Shown here piece by piece: positions 10,287 through 20,055 of a stretch of DNA of 64,000 nt. The notes beneath the pieces were generated by a model. That model had not been told where the DNA came from. It made no database searches and saw only the letters and a list, made by a program, of their open reading frames with translations. How positions within the stretch are numbered: position 1 is the first letter of the stretch; each line of letters starts with the position of its first letter. The translations under genes were made by a program, and so were the position numbers. This DNA comes from Epithemia pelagica (taxonomy: Eukaryota; Bacillariophyta; Bacillariophyceae; Surirellales; Surirellaceae), in assembly GCA_946965045.2 (NCBI GenBank), contig OX337238.1, positions 434,001 through 498,000 on the forward strand, read 5' to 3'.

Positions 10287-12884
10287 ATGCGAAGAATCTG
10301 GTCCAGTGTCGTCCGTATGCACGTACTGCTTGTTCTGCTGATGAGCTTTTATGGCAAGAAAGGGCTTATAAGCGGATTTTCCCCGGTAAAAGGGAACAAG
10401 GGCCCGTGGATCCATGGAGGACTGGTTTCCTCTCCGTCTGGCATGAGTTCCCAAACAAGAACGACGGAACACTGGTCTCGGCTGCATGTTGCGGTTGACC
10501 CGATGCGAGACCAGGAGAACAAGAGAGTGGACCTTACGAAGAATGGACGAATGAGGCAGGAGACTACTCTCAACTATAGACGACGTGTCAATCCACGTGG
10601 TCGTTCGTTGCCGCAAGCGTTTCCAACCCAGCCAGTTGTGGACAAATCCTTCAAACGCCGACACGGCAAAGAGACAGCCGAACGAAGTAGATCTGCCGTA
10701 TTCATTGAAGCTCAGTTGATAAGTGCATCCGATGCTCTTCGAACATGCATCTCTCGAACGCCCCCAACAGAGCTCCATCGTCTCCATCCAATCAGTTTCC
10801 CGTCGGTCCGTGAATGCAACGAAGCACTGGCCGCCTTTGGAGATGCGGGTGACTTGTTGCGGGCGCTTCGACTCTTTGGCAAAATGAGAAAACTCAAACA
10901 GCTCAAAGAACGACTGTCCAGTATCAGTACCTCCTCGACGCTGGGTTCGATCCATAAGATTCCGGTCCCATCGCTGGTGACCTACTCCACCTTGATGTCG
11001 CGCGCTGTCAAATTGAGCAAACCGCGTGTCGCTCTGCGCCTCTGGGATATCATGTGTCCGACCATAACACCGGACGTGAAAGCAGCCAACATTCTCATGA
11101 ACTGCTTTGCCAAATTGGCCAATGTCGAGCGAGCCAAGCAATTGCTGCAGGAAATCAAAACGGGAACGGGGCCAACCATTTCCACAGCCTTGACGCCCAA
11201 TCTGGTGACTATCAACACCTTGTTGGATGCCTGTCACAAGGCGGGAGATTTGGATTCGGCGCTCGAGGTTCAACTGGAACTCGATGCCCTCGGAATTCGG
11301 CCCGATGCTCGTACGTATACCACCCTGATTGCGACCGTGGCACGGGGAAAAAGTCAACATTCTGGAAAGAATGATCCGAGTCTTGCCTTTGCGCTGCTCG
11401 AAGAAATGCGGGAGAAACACATTCAACCGAATGGAATGACGTACTCGGCCTTGATTGACGTATGTGGTCGATGTCGACGGAGTGATTTGGCACTGCAGGG
11501 ATTGCGCATAATGATGCGACAAAAAGCACAGGAACAAGCTGCTTGGAAGAAACAGACGACTGGGAGCTTTCTATCCAACAACAATTACTATACTCTGCCA
11601 AATGAGGTCGGAGCCTGGACGGCTGCGATTGATGCTTGCGGCAAAGCGAAGCGAATTGAAACGGCCACGAAACTCTTTTATGCCATGCCGAATTTTGGTT
11701 GCGAACCAAATACCATCACGTGCGGTTGCTTGACGGATTCACTGCTTCGGGCAGGTCGCACGGCGGAAACTCTGAAGGTTCTCCGCTATATGAAGCGAAA
11801 CGACATTGAACCCAGTGAAGTCATGTATACTTCACTCATGACTCGGGCGGACCGATTGGTGCAAATGGAAAACAACTACACCACATGGGCCGTGGGCAGT
11901 ATGGAGCAGACAGATAGTGAGCAGGACGATCCCATGGGCTCCAACGAGACTAGCGGAACAAAAGCCATTGAGGTTTATACGGAGCTGATGCTCAGTCTCA
12001 TTGCAACGCAGTCTTTTCCAAATCAACGGCTTCGTCGAAGAATGCCGCGGGGAGGAACCGGCTCGGATAGTCATGGAGGTCGTCCCGAGAAGGACAACAA
12101 CTCGGCTGTACTGGTCAAGGTATTTTTGGTCTTTCAACAAATGAAAGCATCCGGCGCTGTTCCAGACATTGCTTGCTACAACGCTCTCCTCAAGGCGTGT
12201 GCACGCGCTGGTGAATTTAGCCACGGTATGAGAATTATGGAAGAACTAGAATCGCATCAGGAACTGGAACCAAACGACAAGTCGTGGAGGGAATTGCTCA
12301 AAGCTGCCTCTGTGGTTGGGCGCAGTGATCTCGCGCTACAGGTATGGAACCGAGGCCTCTTGTATCACCAAAAAGGAAAAAGCTCGAAACAAAGTGTCAA
12401 CAACACCAGCACTGCCAGCAACAAGGACGCAGCTGGATGGGTACCCAGCATTCCCGCATTTTCCGAATTCCTCTCTGCGTTTGTGGCAGAAGCCGAAAAG
12501 ACAACGAATCCCAGAAAGTGCAAGGATCTTCTTACGAACGTTGTTCAGTTCTACTGCAAAATTCTGCTGCACGACGACAATGCATTCGATGAAGATGGTA
12601 TGCATCTTATTGACCAGACTTTGTTGTTGGCGAATCGCCGGGCTATGTTGCTCATTTTGCGTGCTACTGTAAACTTGCGAGACATGTACGGTGCTTCGAC
12701 GGAACAAGGGAAGAGAATGGAGAAGTTATCAAAATCGATTATTCAACTGGAATCTTTTGAGGATATTAGATCACAACGTCTTTCTTGGAGGTCCTTTCAA
12801 GCTTTGGAGGAGGCTCAATCCTGGCTTTCGTTGCAAGACGCGCCACCTCTGTCGAAACACACATCAACCGGAAAGAGGGTATAA
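10287..12884 (+). CDS. Plastid-targeted PPR protein
   Basis: About 865 aa from the ATG at 10287. The N-terminus (MRRIWSSVVRMHVLLVLLMS then GLISGFSP) is a signal peptide with a diatom plastid-type Phe junction; an in-frame ATG at 10233 would extend it by 18 residues. From about residue 230 on there are roughly nine to ten pentatricopeptide repeats, several with the classic xxxTYxxLIxxCxxxGxxxxAxxLxxxM pattern (LVTINTLLDACHKAGDLDSA, ARTYTTLIATVARG, GMTYSALIDVCGRC, EVGAWTAAIDACGKAKRIET). PPR proteins bind organelle RNA and steer its processing, stability or translation; the target cannot be read here. No catalytic tail (DYW, SMR) is seen. Its last 21 bp overlap the last coding bases of the convergent otubain gene. 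Confidence 0.85.
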   Translation: MRRIWSSVVRMHVLLVLLMSFYGKKGLISGFSPVKGNKGPWIHGGLVSSPSGMSSQTRTTEHWSRLHVAVDPMRDQENKRVDLTKNGRMRQETTLNYRRRVNPRGRSLPQAFPTQPVVDKSFKRRHGKETAERSRSAVFIEAQLISASDALRTCISRTPPTELHRLHPISFPSVRECNEALAAFGDAGDLLRALRLFGKMRKLKQLKERLSSISTSSTLGSIHKIPVPSLVTYSTLMSRAVKLSKPRVALRLWDIMCPTITPDVKAANILMNCFAKLANVERAKQLLQEIKTGTGPTISTALTPNLVTINTLLDACHKAGDLDSALEVQLELDALGIRPDARTYTTLIATVARGKSQHSGKNDPSLAFALLEEMREKHIQPNGMTYSALIDVCGRCRRSDLALQGLRIMMRQKAQEQAAWKKQTTGSFLSNNNYYTLPNEVGAWTAAIDACGKAKRIETATKLFYAMPNFGCEPNTITCGCLTDSLLRAGRTAETLKVLRYMKRNDIEPSEVMYTSLMTRADRLVQMENNYTTWAVGSMEQTDSEQDDPMGSNETSGTKAIEVYTELMLSLIATQSFPNQRLRRRMPRGGTGSDSHGGRPEKDNNSAVLVKVFLVFQQMKASGAVPDIACYNALLKACARAGEFSHGMRIMEELESHQELEPNDKSWRELLKAASVVGRSDLALQVWNRGLLYHQKGKSSKQSVNNTSTASNKDAAGWVPSIPAFSEFLSAFVAEAEKTTNPRKCKDLLTNVVQFYCKILLHDDNAFDEDGMHLIDQTLLLANRRAMLLILRATVNLRDMYGASTEQGKRMEKLSKSIIQLESFEDIRSQRLSWRSFQALEEAQSWLSLQDAPPLSKHTSTGKRV

Positions 12885-14158
12885 AATGTCATAGTGCCCC
12901 GGGCGATACAAGAGAGTCAGATCCAGAGCAGAATTCTCAGCCCCTACCGTATGTTTTGTCAGGCGACCATTGGTCAAATCATGGCCATCCATGTATTCCA
13001 CGTTCACTTTTACACCGAACTTTGGTTTGGTGTATTACCAATCGCAGTTTGATGTAAATCGAGATGAATACACAAAGAAGGGGGAAAGGGAGATGGTGAA
13101 TTGTCCTGTTCTGGATATCAAATGTTTCGTCAATCCCATTATACTTACCGCTTCTGCCAATGCCAAGGCTTGGAGCATATCGCACTCTTTTCCCTGAAAA
13201 ATATTTTGAAGCAATCGGTGAGGTAGACTCATTGAGAAAAATAGAGCAACGGTATAACCTAAAGTGTTCTTCTCTCGAATGATTGAATACAACTTACCAT
13301 TGGTTCCACTTCACGTTGACAAAACTGCTGTACATCAAGACCTGGTGTTTCAATAAAGGGAAGGAACCTCTCTGGATCCGATTTGAGATGTGATGCCGTA
13401 ATAACTCTCATGTACCAAGTACAATAGTCGGAAGTGGCATTCTCTTCATTCATTTCCGTGTGCAATTCCTCCAATTTCGTCAATTGTCCCGTCGTCACAC
13501 GTTCTAGTAATTCCACAATGGCCTCGTGAAACATATCAATTGTCATTTCGTCGTATCCATTGGCAACTGCAATCTTTAGACTCTCATTTTTCAACCACGA
13601 AGCAATCCGTTCACCTTCCTTTTTGATTGCTTCTGACTCTGTCGATGACTGCTGATGTTGAAGAATCTTTTCGACGAGACTGTACAAGAAAGCGCGATAA
13701 TAACAGTTCCCGTCCCCACGAACCATTCGTATATGACCGCACTGTGTCTTGAGAGCCGTCACCCCCGCTCGAAAGTTGCTCGTCACTTCTTCGGTTTCAT
13801 ACTGCTTGTCCAATTCGGAAATGGGGCAAAGATCCGACGTTAACGGTTGTTCTCGAACACGACGTTCAATTTCTTCCATACGGGCATCATTCTGACGATT
13901 CAGCTCCGCTGTGTCGTCTGGAACTACCTTTGTGGTTCCTTCGTTCTCTGCCTCTTCGGACATGCTTTTGCGTTTCGTTGTCATTGAGATCCCCAGTTGG
14001 TCGAGCTGTGTGGTGCCGCGAGATTCGAGATGGTGCTTTGGTCGCGTACAAACTTCGTGAAGCTGCTGAGATAGTGGTCGCACACATATTTCGTGCACTG
14101 AATCAATGGATGGAAAAGCCATCAGATCTGTATTGATGTCTGTGTCGGAAGCAACCAT
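12864..14158 (-). CDS. Otubain-type deubiquitinase (OTU, peptidase C65), three exons
   Basis: Coding exons 14158-13298, 13193-13149 and 13019-12864; introns of 104 and 129 bp with GTAAGT donors; 353 aa. The start is the ATG at 14158. The catalytic Asp/Cys segment is in exon 1 (RGDGNCYYRAFLYSL). QQFCQREVEPM ends exon 1, exon 2 is GKECDMLQALALAEA, and exon 3 continues FGVKVNVEYMDGHD and ends with the catalytic His segment LLYRPGHYDILYPLSG. These pieces line up in order with human OTUB1, which supports the splice sites. Predicted to cleave ubiquitin chains and/or inhibit E2 enzymes in the cytosol or nucleus. The final exon overlaps the PPR gene end (tail to tail). Read as a single frame, the gene would stop shortly after the first donor and lose its His. 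Confidence 0.9.
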
Positions 14159-14306
14159 GGTGGCCAATGGCTGTGTGGAACCGTCACTCTATCATCCATC
14201 CACATGGACCACGAAAGATTCTACCTTTGTTGGATTGCCAAGTGGCGAGTCTTGCTATAACTATCCAAAACGGTCAAAGGAAAAGTCGAGTTATCCTCAC
14301 TGCTTC

Positions 14307-15128
14307 ATGATCGGTCGTATCTTTCTCCTCCTCCATGTTGGGATCATCGCTCTTTCGTGGCCCACTGGTACTCATGGTTTCATGACACGACCAATTCGGG
14401 AAGAGACGAGAATTCCGTCGGCTCTTCGTGCCGCAGCCAAGCGTAGTAAGAAAAAAGGGGCCTCCACAGCATCGAGTACACGAGGGTTTGGTACCAAACC
14501 ATTGTCCTTTGAACAAGTGGTGGCCCAGTTCCCCACACGATTACCTCCAAATGCCTTGGATTTACCATGTCCTTGCCAAAAGCATTCGAACCCACGACAA
14601 CCAGAAGCAGAAGGAACAGACTTGATCACATACCGAGAATGCTGTGCACCCTACCATGACGGAGAGAAACTCCCCGAATCGCCCGAACGGGTCCTTCGAT
14701 CACGGTATTCGGCCTTTCGCTATCGAAATATACCCTATATTTTGAAAACCACGCATCCAGACTGCTCAGACTACCAAAGCGACAAGATCAAATGGGCCAA
14801 GGATATGAATAAAGGCGGCATGTTTGATGGATATGACTTTGTGGGACTGGAGATTTTGAGCGACACGGTTTACAGCGATGAGAACAGCGCGGAGGCCTTT
14901 CTCGAGTTTCAAGTTCGACTCGCAAAACGCAACGACAGTCCTATTACCAAATCCACGGATGTGACGTCAGACGCAGAAGAGGTTATCGTTGCAGAGAAAT
15001 CGCGATTTCTCAAGGCATCGAAAGAAACAACAGAAACATCACCTACAAGGGCAAATGATAGTGAAGAAGGACCAGCTGTTCCTACGAGTGGATGGCTTTA
15101 CGTTAGTGGTGATATAGTGATGAAATGA
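14307..15128 (+). CDS. YchJ-like (UPF0225) protein with plastid-type leader
   Basis: 273 aa from the ATG at 14307. An in-frame ATG at 14106 lies 67 codons upstream and overlaps the otubain start, so it is less likely. Residues 1-29 form a signal peptide (MIGRIFLLLHVGIIALSW ... THGFMTRP) with a Gly-Phe junction. Residues about 95-180 match the bacterial YchJ family: LPCPCQKHSN, YRECCAPYHDGEKLPESPE, then RVLRSRYSAFRYRNIPYILKTTHPD. This is a SEC-C-like Cys-rich metal-binding motif followed by an NTF2-like fold. The C-terminal part keeps VGLEIL and FLEFQVRL and the closing GWLYVSGDI. The family's role is unknown. Plastid import is inferred from the leader. Confidence 0.75.
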   Translation: MIGRIFLLLHVGIIALSWPTGTHGFMTRPIREETRIPSALRAAAKRSKKKGASTASSTRGFGTKPLSFEQVVAQFPTRLPPNALDLPCPCQKHSNPRQPEAEGTDLITYRECCAPYHDGEKLPESPERVLRSRYSAFRYRNIPYILKTTHPDCSDYQSDKIKWAKDMNKGGMFDGYDFVGLEILSDTVYSDENSAEAFLEFQVRLAKRNDSPITKSTDVTSDAEEVIVAEKSRFLKASKETTETSPTRANDSEEGPAVPTSGWLYVSGDIVMK

Positions 15129-15323
15129 CCTACTGGTACACATCAACGGGCTGCTAAGGAACGAGTACGTTGTAATCTTGGTAATGAACATTTATATATC
15201 TCTACAGTATACGTATTCAATGACAATGTGCCAGACCATAACTCCCGCTTGTTGCTGCATTGCATCAAAACCCATCCTCACGTCAATGGAGGTTCATGTA
15301 GCTCCAAAGGCCTTCCTTTCGTA

Positions 15324-16979
15324 CTATAGAAGCAGTTCTTTGGTGTTTTCTTCTCTTGGTCTCCCTGTTTGTAGTTGAGGATCGAATACACCCTCGGTAC
15401 TACCAAAATCCATTGTGTCCTCTTCCACTAATGAATCCCCTTCTTCGATATCCGGTCGAGCGGGAGGTCTGGACACTTCTGCTGCTGAGCTTGTGGGAAC
15501 TGGCCGACATACCAAGGATTCATCAAAGGGCTCTTCGTCGTCGTCTTCTTCGTCATCCTCATACAAGGCAGTATCTCTTTCTTGCGTCATGGCAAGCGCT
15601 CGCGCCGCCGATCGTTCCGACTGACCCACGGGGATCATTCTCACTTTGCCCAAATTTCGGGCATTGCAAATTTCGCAGGTGGCACTCGTGCATTTGTGCA
15701 CGTCCAACTTGCTGTGTTGCAAGGCGAGATTGTGCATATCGGCCGTCATGTACGACTCGCCACCTCCCGACATGCCGCCGGCGGTGGTGTTGCCATTGGA
15801 CCAGGTCGTTCTCAGGGATTTCAAGTCATCTTCTAGTTTGTCTTCCATTTCTTTTTCTTTGCGACGACACCGGCGGAGCAAGAGGAGGAGAAGAAGCAGG
15901 AGTAGCAAGAGCAGCCCCAGCAAGGCCCAGGCAGCCGGAGAAAGACCACTTTCCGTCTCGGAAAGAGCTTCCGGAGTGCCCAGAATACCATTTGCCCCAT
16001 TGGTGTTGGCCCCATTGCCATTTGCCCCATTGACAATCCGGACCACCGTCACGGCACTGTAGTCGTCGTCGGCATCATCATCGGGATCCGCCCCCTCTTG
16101 AGGGGGCGGAAAGCTGCCGGCCCAGTTGTTGACATAATCGATATACTCGTCCTCGCTCATTACACCACTTCGTGTGGGTGGTGTCGTAGTCGTGTCGGTG
16201 GAATCCAACGACCCCAACACGAGCGTTTCTACCGTATTCGCGTCGCATCCACCATTGACTTCCACCGAGTGCCACACGTTGAGACTTCCCGAGTACGGAA
16301 AACATGTTCCGGGAGTCACACCTATACAATACGAATTGGTATCATCCGCAATCAAGGAGTCGGGAATCGAGACGGAGAAACCAAGAATGCAGGTATTGCT
16401 ATCGCAAATCTCTTGTGCGAGGAGCTCAATATTGGCGGCATCGCAGGCTGTGGGAATCGTGTCGTTAATGTAGATTGGATTGACCGTCACATTCACGGTT
16501 TCCACTTCGTAGAAAAAATCAACGGGGGTTTGCGTGGTATTTTCCGAGTCATAGGTGCCATCTTCATTTTCGGTGGTACGTGGAACACGGCAAGTCACAG
16601 TGGCACCGGACCCTGGTTTGGAACCTCCCGTACTGGTAAATACATCATCATCATCATCATCCGAAGCAGCATCGTCTCCATGCGCCATGAGTTCAATCCA
16701 TTGCAAGTCTCTGTTGTGTCACCACCCAACCGAATGTGAGACATGGACTCGCCAAAAATACAGTGGCACTTGGATCGATACAAAAAAGGCACATAACGTG
16801 CTCTCCTTTGCACTACACACATGTTCGGGAACGTACCGTTTGGCATTCGGAATGATTTGTACGTATCCATGACGATGCAGATTGTTTCTTCCTTCCGGAA
16901 AGAGTTCTATACTTTCTGTTGCTTGTGTCGAAGCAATCGAAGCGATGAGGATCGCTAGACAAAATCTCAGGCGCTCCAT
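15324..16979 (-). CDS. Type I membrane protein with signal-peptide exon, function unknown
   Basis: Two exons: 16979-16837 and 16710-15324, intron 126 bp (GTACGT ... ACAACAG), 509 aa. Exon 1 supplies a signal peptide (MERLRFCLAILIASIASTQA). The junction restores NAKRDLQWIELMAHGDD without a frame break, whereas the downstream frame alone has no ATG at its beginning. The ectodomain (to about residue 300) has six or more Cys and an Asn/Gly/Ala repeat (NGANGNGANTNGANG). A long poly-Leu helix (WALLGLLLLLLLLLLLLLLR) is followed by an RRCRRKEKEMEDK stop-transfer and a cytosolic tail with acidic clusters. No catalytic domain recognised. Likely a secretory-pathway or plasma-membrane protein. Confidence 0.75.
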
Positions 16980-17799
16980 TGCCGCGATATATATTTGTAG
17001 AAACAACTTTCAATGGGTGCTCTAATGGCTTGAATGGCACCAATATACAATAGAATGAATGAAATAGAAAAAACAGCGCGCACCCTCGTTTGTATGTCCC
17101 TTTTAGCCTTCTTGGCCGTTGTTGATTGCAACAGAGAGGTTGAGACGGGTGGCCTTCGGAGCGATCCAGAAAAGGAGAGACGGTGGAGATGTTTGTGGTT
17201 TTTGGTGGGGTTTGTGTCTTGAGAAAGAAAAATTTGACTGCTTGGCACGAGAAGGCAACCCTGGCCTAACGCGGGCACGCTCGTGTCTAAGTATCGATGC
17301 CAGGCCAACGTATGAGCCGTTGGGTCTCTCGACTCGAAACAAGATTGGAAGGAGTAAGGAGTCGAACTTTTGTTAAGCCCAATGAACCCGTATACCCCGA
17401 CGATCGAAAAGTTCCCGTATTGTAGAAGCTACAAGCTCAATTACACTACTTAGGTCATAGTATGTGCAACGGTGTGACATGGTCTACTTATCCAACGGAT
17501 ATTCAACGGAAAAATGGATGAGATTGTGCCCTCAACGCGCATCGAAAGTCCTATAAGCACCTCATCCCTCCATATCCAACAATGTCGGTACCACAATTTG
17601 ACTTCCGTTGTTTGTTTGAACAATCGCCCCGGTCTCCCTCGCTTCCCTCCCTTCCCAATTCGTTCACAATATAATATGGGAACAAGTCCGATCGTCTTCT
17701 CCTGATCCCCTCATTTCTTCTCATTGCAATGGTCGTCGAATCGTCTTGTGCGTCCTCTGCTGTATGGGACAATCCATGGCCTGCACCAATCACCATCGT

Positions 17800-18022
17800 A
17801 CAAGTGCGGGAGAGGAAAACAACCGAAACAATGCATGTCTCTTTTGGTAGTCAGCGTTTGGAATCATCCTACTGTACACGACACTGTTTTGCGATTGCAG
17901 GTCAAACTTCTACAAGTACGGGAGAGGAACACAACCGAAACAATCCATGTTTCGTTTGGTAGTCAGCGTTAGGAACCATCCTACGGTACACATAACTGTT
18001 CTTGCCATTGCAGTTCAAACCT
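17800..18022 (+). repeat. 112-bp tandem duplication
   Basis: Two diverged head-to-tail units start at 17800 (acaagtgcgggagaggaaaa) and 17912 (acaagtacgggagaggaaca). Both contain gaaacaat.catgt, tttggtagtcagcgtt and a cgattgcag/ccattgcag that looks like a splice acceptor. Period 112 bp. No complete ORF spans them. Confidence 0.75.
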
Positions 18023-18366
18023 CTTGTTGTCCATGGCGTTGCAATTATTTCCTGGCGTGGTGTCTGTGCAAAAAGAGTCAACCGCCGTTGCCATGCCGCA
18101 ACTTGTGTGTAGAGCTGTGTAGGATGGATCGTTTCTCTCATTGGCCAACCCAGTTCTCCGGGGACAGAATCACATTCGGATGAGCTGTCGTTTCCAGAAA
18201 CATGCCCCAATCGCTGGGAGAACGAAGCTCTCATCAGGAGTCTCCGCCAAACGATTGGTGGCGTTCCTATTACTCTTGGTGATCTTATTGGTGGAGTATT
18301 TTTTGAGATTTGTCCCTTGCACGTTCCATCTCAAGGCCTATTAGGGAACCGAGTACTCTAGGAAGA

Positions 18367-18489
18367 AGGAGTATTCTAGCATAGATCTATTGTAGGTAGC
18401 CCTTCGAGAGAGACGCTGCCATTGCCTTTGTTTGTTTGCCGAAGGGCTACCAAAGGAGACTACCTATGAGACTACCTATAGATACTCCT
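18367..18489. repeat. Small foldback element
   Basis: Imperfect inverted repeat: aggagtattctag at the left pairs with the tagatactcct end at the right, and gtagcccttcg (about 18395) pairs with cgaagggctac (about 18443). About 123 bp; MITE-like size but no coding capacity. Target duplication not resolved. Confidence 0.5.
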
Positions 18490-18721
18490 CTCCTTTTGCT
18501 ACCCATCGCAGGTTGCCCTCCTCATTTTTGGGGCCCCTCGGTCGGTCGCACGTCCACGCACATCTGTTCGCGATGACTCAACAGCCGTCTCCGACAGAAT
18601 TCTTCTTCCACAGAAAAACTTGAACATCTTGTAACGGAGAGAGCATTCATTCGTTGTGTTGCCTGTCCAAAGGTCATTGGAGTAGGATACTGGCTGTTGG
18701 AATCAAATAGTGGTATTCGTC

Positions 18722-19885
18722 ATGGAGCTCGCGAGTCGAATTGCCGCCGTGCTTCTAGTGGTCACGTTGCATGGCTCGGTCCAGACGACGACCGGTTTCA
18801 CACCCTTGGCCTCCGTGGACCGACGGACAACCACAACCACAAGAGGGTCTTTGCCATTTCTGAATGTTGGCAAAGATTCGGCGAGGGGGAAATGGCAAGG
18901 AAACCGCTGGCCATGGACCGTCGTGATGGCGAGTCCTACCGTCCCCGAGTTGGTCGTATCCGACGAAGCCGGAGAATCGACGACGACGCACGCTCATGAC
19001 GACAAGTTGTGGAAGGATATGTTGGATCGTTTTCAAGGCGATTTTGACAATTATCATCAAGTGGTGAGGGATCGACAAGAGGGAAAGCTTCCTCGAGAAG
19101 GGGGAGGTCACGAACACATTCATTGTACATTAATACCCGTGACGAAAGATAGCCGATTGGCGGCATTTTATTTTGATGGTCAACCCCGAGCGATTTTCCG
19201 ATTTCGATACTACCATCTCCAGCCGAGTACCGTTTCTTCTTCCAGTAAAAGTGGTCCAACGGTGCCGGCGGTGGAAACTTATCTTTATACGCTGCATCCC
19301 GATTTGGAAGTGCAACTGCGACAGGCCTCGTGTCCCATGGAATGGCCCCAACTCTTTCGGCAATTTCAGTCGGACGACGATAAAGTTCGGCTTTTGGAGT
19401 CCTGTCAAGTTCGATGGACCTATGAACTAGATGCCAAACAACATTCGTACGTTCCCGACGAAAAGAAGAACAATGGTGGCATTCACGCTGTCATGGTACA
19501 TGGAGAAGCCTTGGTGGACTCTCAAATGATTCCGGGCCACAAAATTCTTATTCGTGACCAATTGTCGTTGTGGACGGATGAGTTGTGGATTCATGACCGG
19601 GGTCATGACCCCCAAACAATGGCCTTTATCTATGGGAATCAACGGGGAATACCCTATCGATTACGGCGTGTTTCCAACATTCGTGAAAAAGCTGTGGTCC
19701 CTTCCAAGGATAATGAAGCTCTTCCAAAGGAAGAATCTCTCACTCGTTCCGTGGTCGAGTCGGATGACTTGGCATGGACATTGGGGCCAGAGTTTCGAAC
19801 AGAATCTCTTTACGAGGAGAAGATCAATGCAATGGGAGGTCCCTCTCGAGGCGCGAATGGGCCTCCAGGTAGAAAGAACAAATAA
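18722..19885 (+). CDS. CpcT/CpeT-like protein, plastid-targeted
   Basis: 387 aa from the ATG at 18722. A signal peptide (MELASRIAAVLLVVTLHGSV) leads into TTTGFTPLAS, a diatom plastid-type Phe junction. The mature part resembles the CpcT/CpeT (DUF1001) phycobilin lyase family: LWKDMLDRFQGDFDNYHQ, AFYFDGQPRAIFRFRYYHL, LYTLHPDLE, CPMEWPQLFRQF, and LWIHDRGHDPQTMAFIYGNQ before PYRLRRV. In cyanobacteria these proteins attach or chaperone bilins on phycobiliproteins. Diatoms lack phycobilisomes, so a different tetrapyrrole-binding or assembly role in the plastid is implied. Similarity is at motif level only. Confidence 0.55.
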   Translation: MELASRIAAVLLVVTLHGSVQTTTGFTPLASVDRRTTTTTRGSLPFLNVGKDSARGKWQGNRWPWTVVMASPTVPELVVSDEAGESTTTHAHDDKLWKDMLDRFQGDFDNYHQVVRDRQEGKLPREGGGHEHIHCTLIPVTKDSRLAAFYFDGQPRAIFRFRYYHLQPSTVSSSSKSGPTVPAVETYLYTLHPDLEVQLRQASCPMEWPQLFRQFQSDDDKVRLLESCQVRWTYELDAKQHSYVPDEKKNNGGIHAVMVHGEALVDSQMIPGHKILIRDQLSLWTDELWIHDRGHDPQTMAFIYGNQRGIPYRLRRVSNIREKAVVPSKDNEALPKEESLTRSVVESDDLAWTLGPEFRTESLYEEKINAMGGPSRGANGPPGRKNK

Positions 19886-20055
19886 GCTGTTAATAGAAAT
19901 ACTATACCTGAGCTGTGCTATGCATGAAACTACCTTTAGTTCATCGCTGAGTACCGAAGTATGAAGAATCTTCGTTAGACTTTTCCTTTTTATCGTATCC
20001 ACGTTATCTGATTTTACATGCGCGAGATACCAGTCATCCAACGTGACGTTTCTCC

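Larger units (their letters stand above)
16980..18721. other. 1.7-kb intergenic region with small repeats
   Basis: No gene recognised. Short frames (for example 17034-17222 +) have no domain content. Holds a 112-bp tandem duplication (17800-18022) and a foldback element (18367-18489), annotated separately. Confidence 0.4.

Noticed and set aside
10194-11537. 447-codon minus-strand frame
   Set aside because: Antisense to the PPR repeats; composition follows the complement of the repeat codons.
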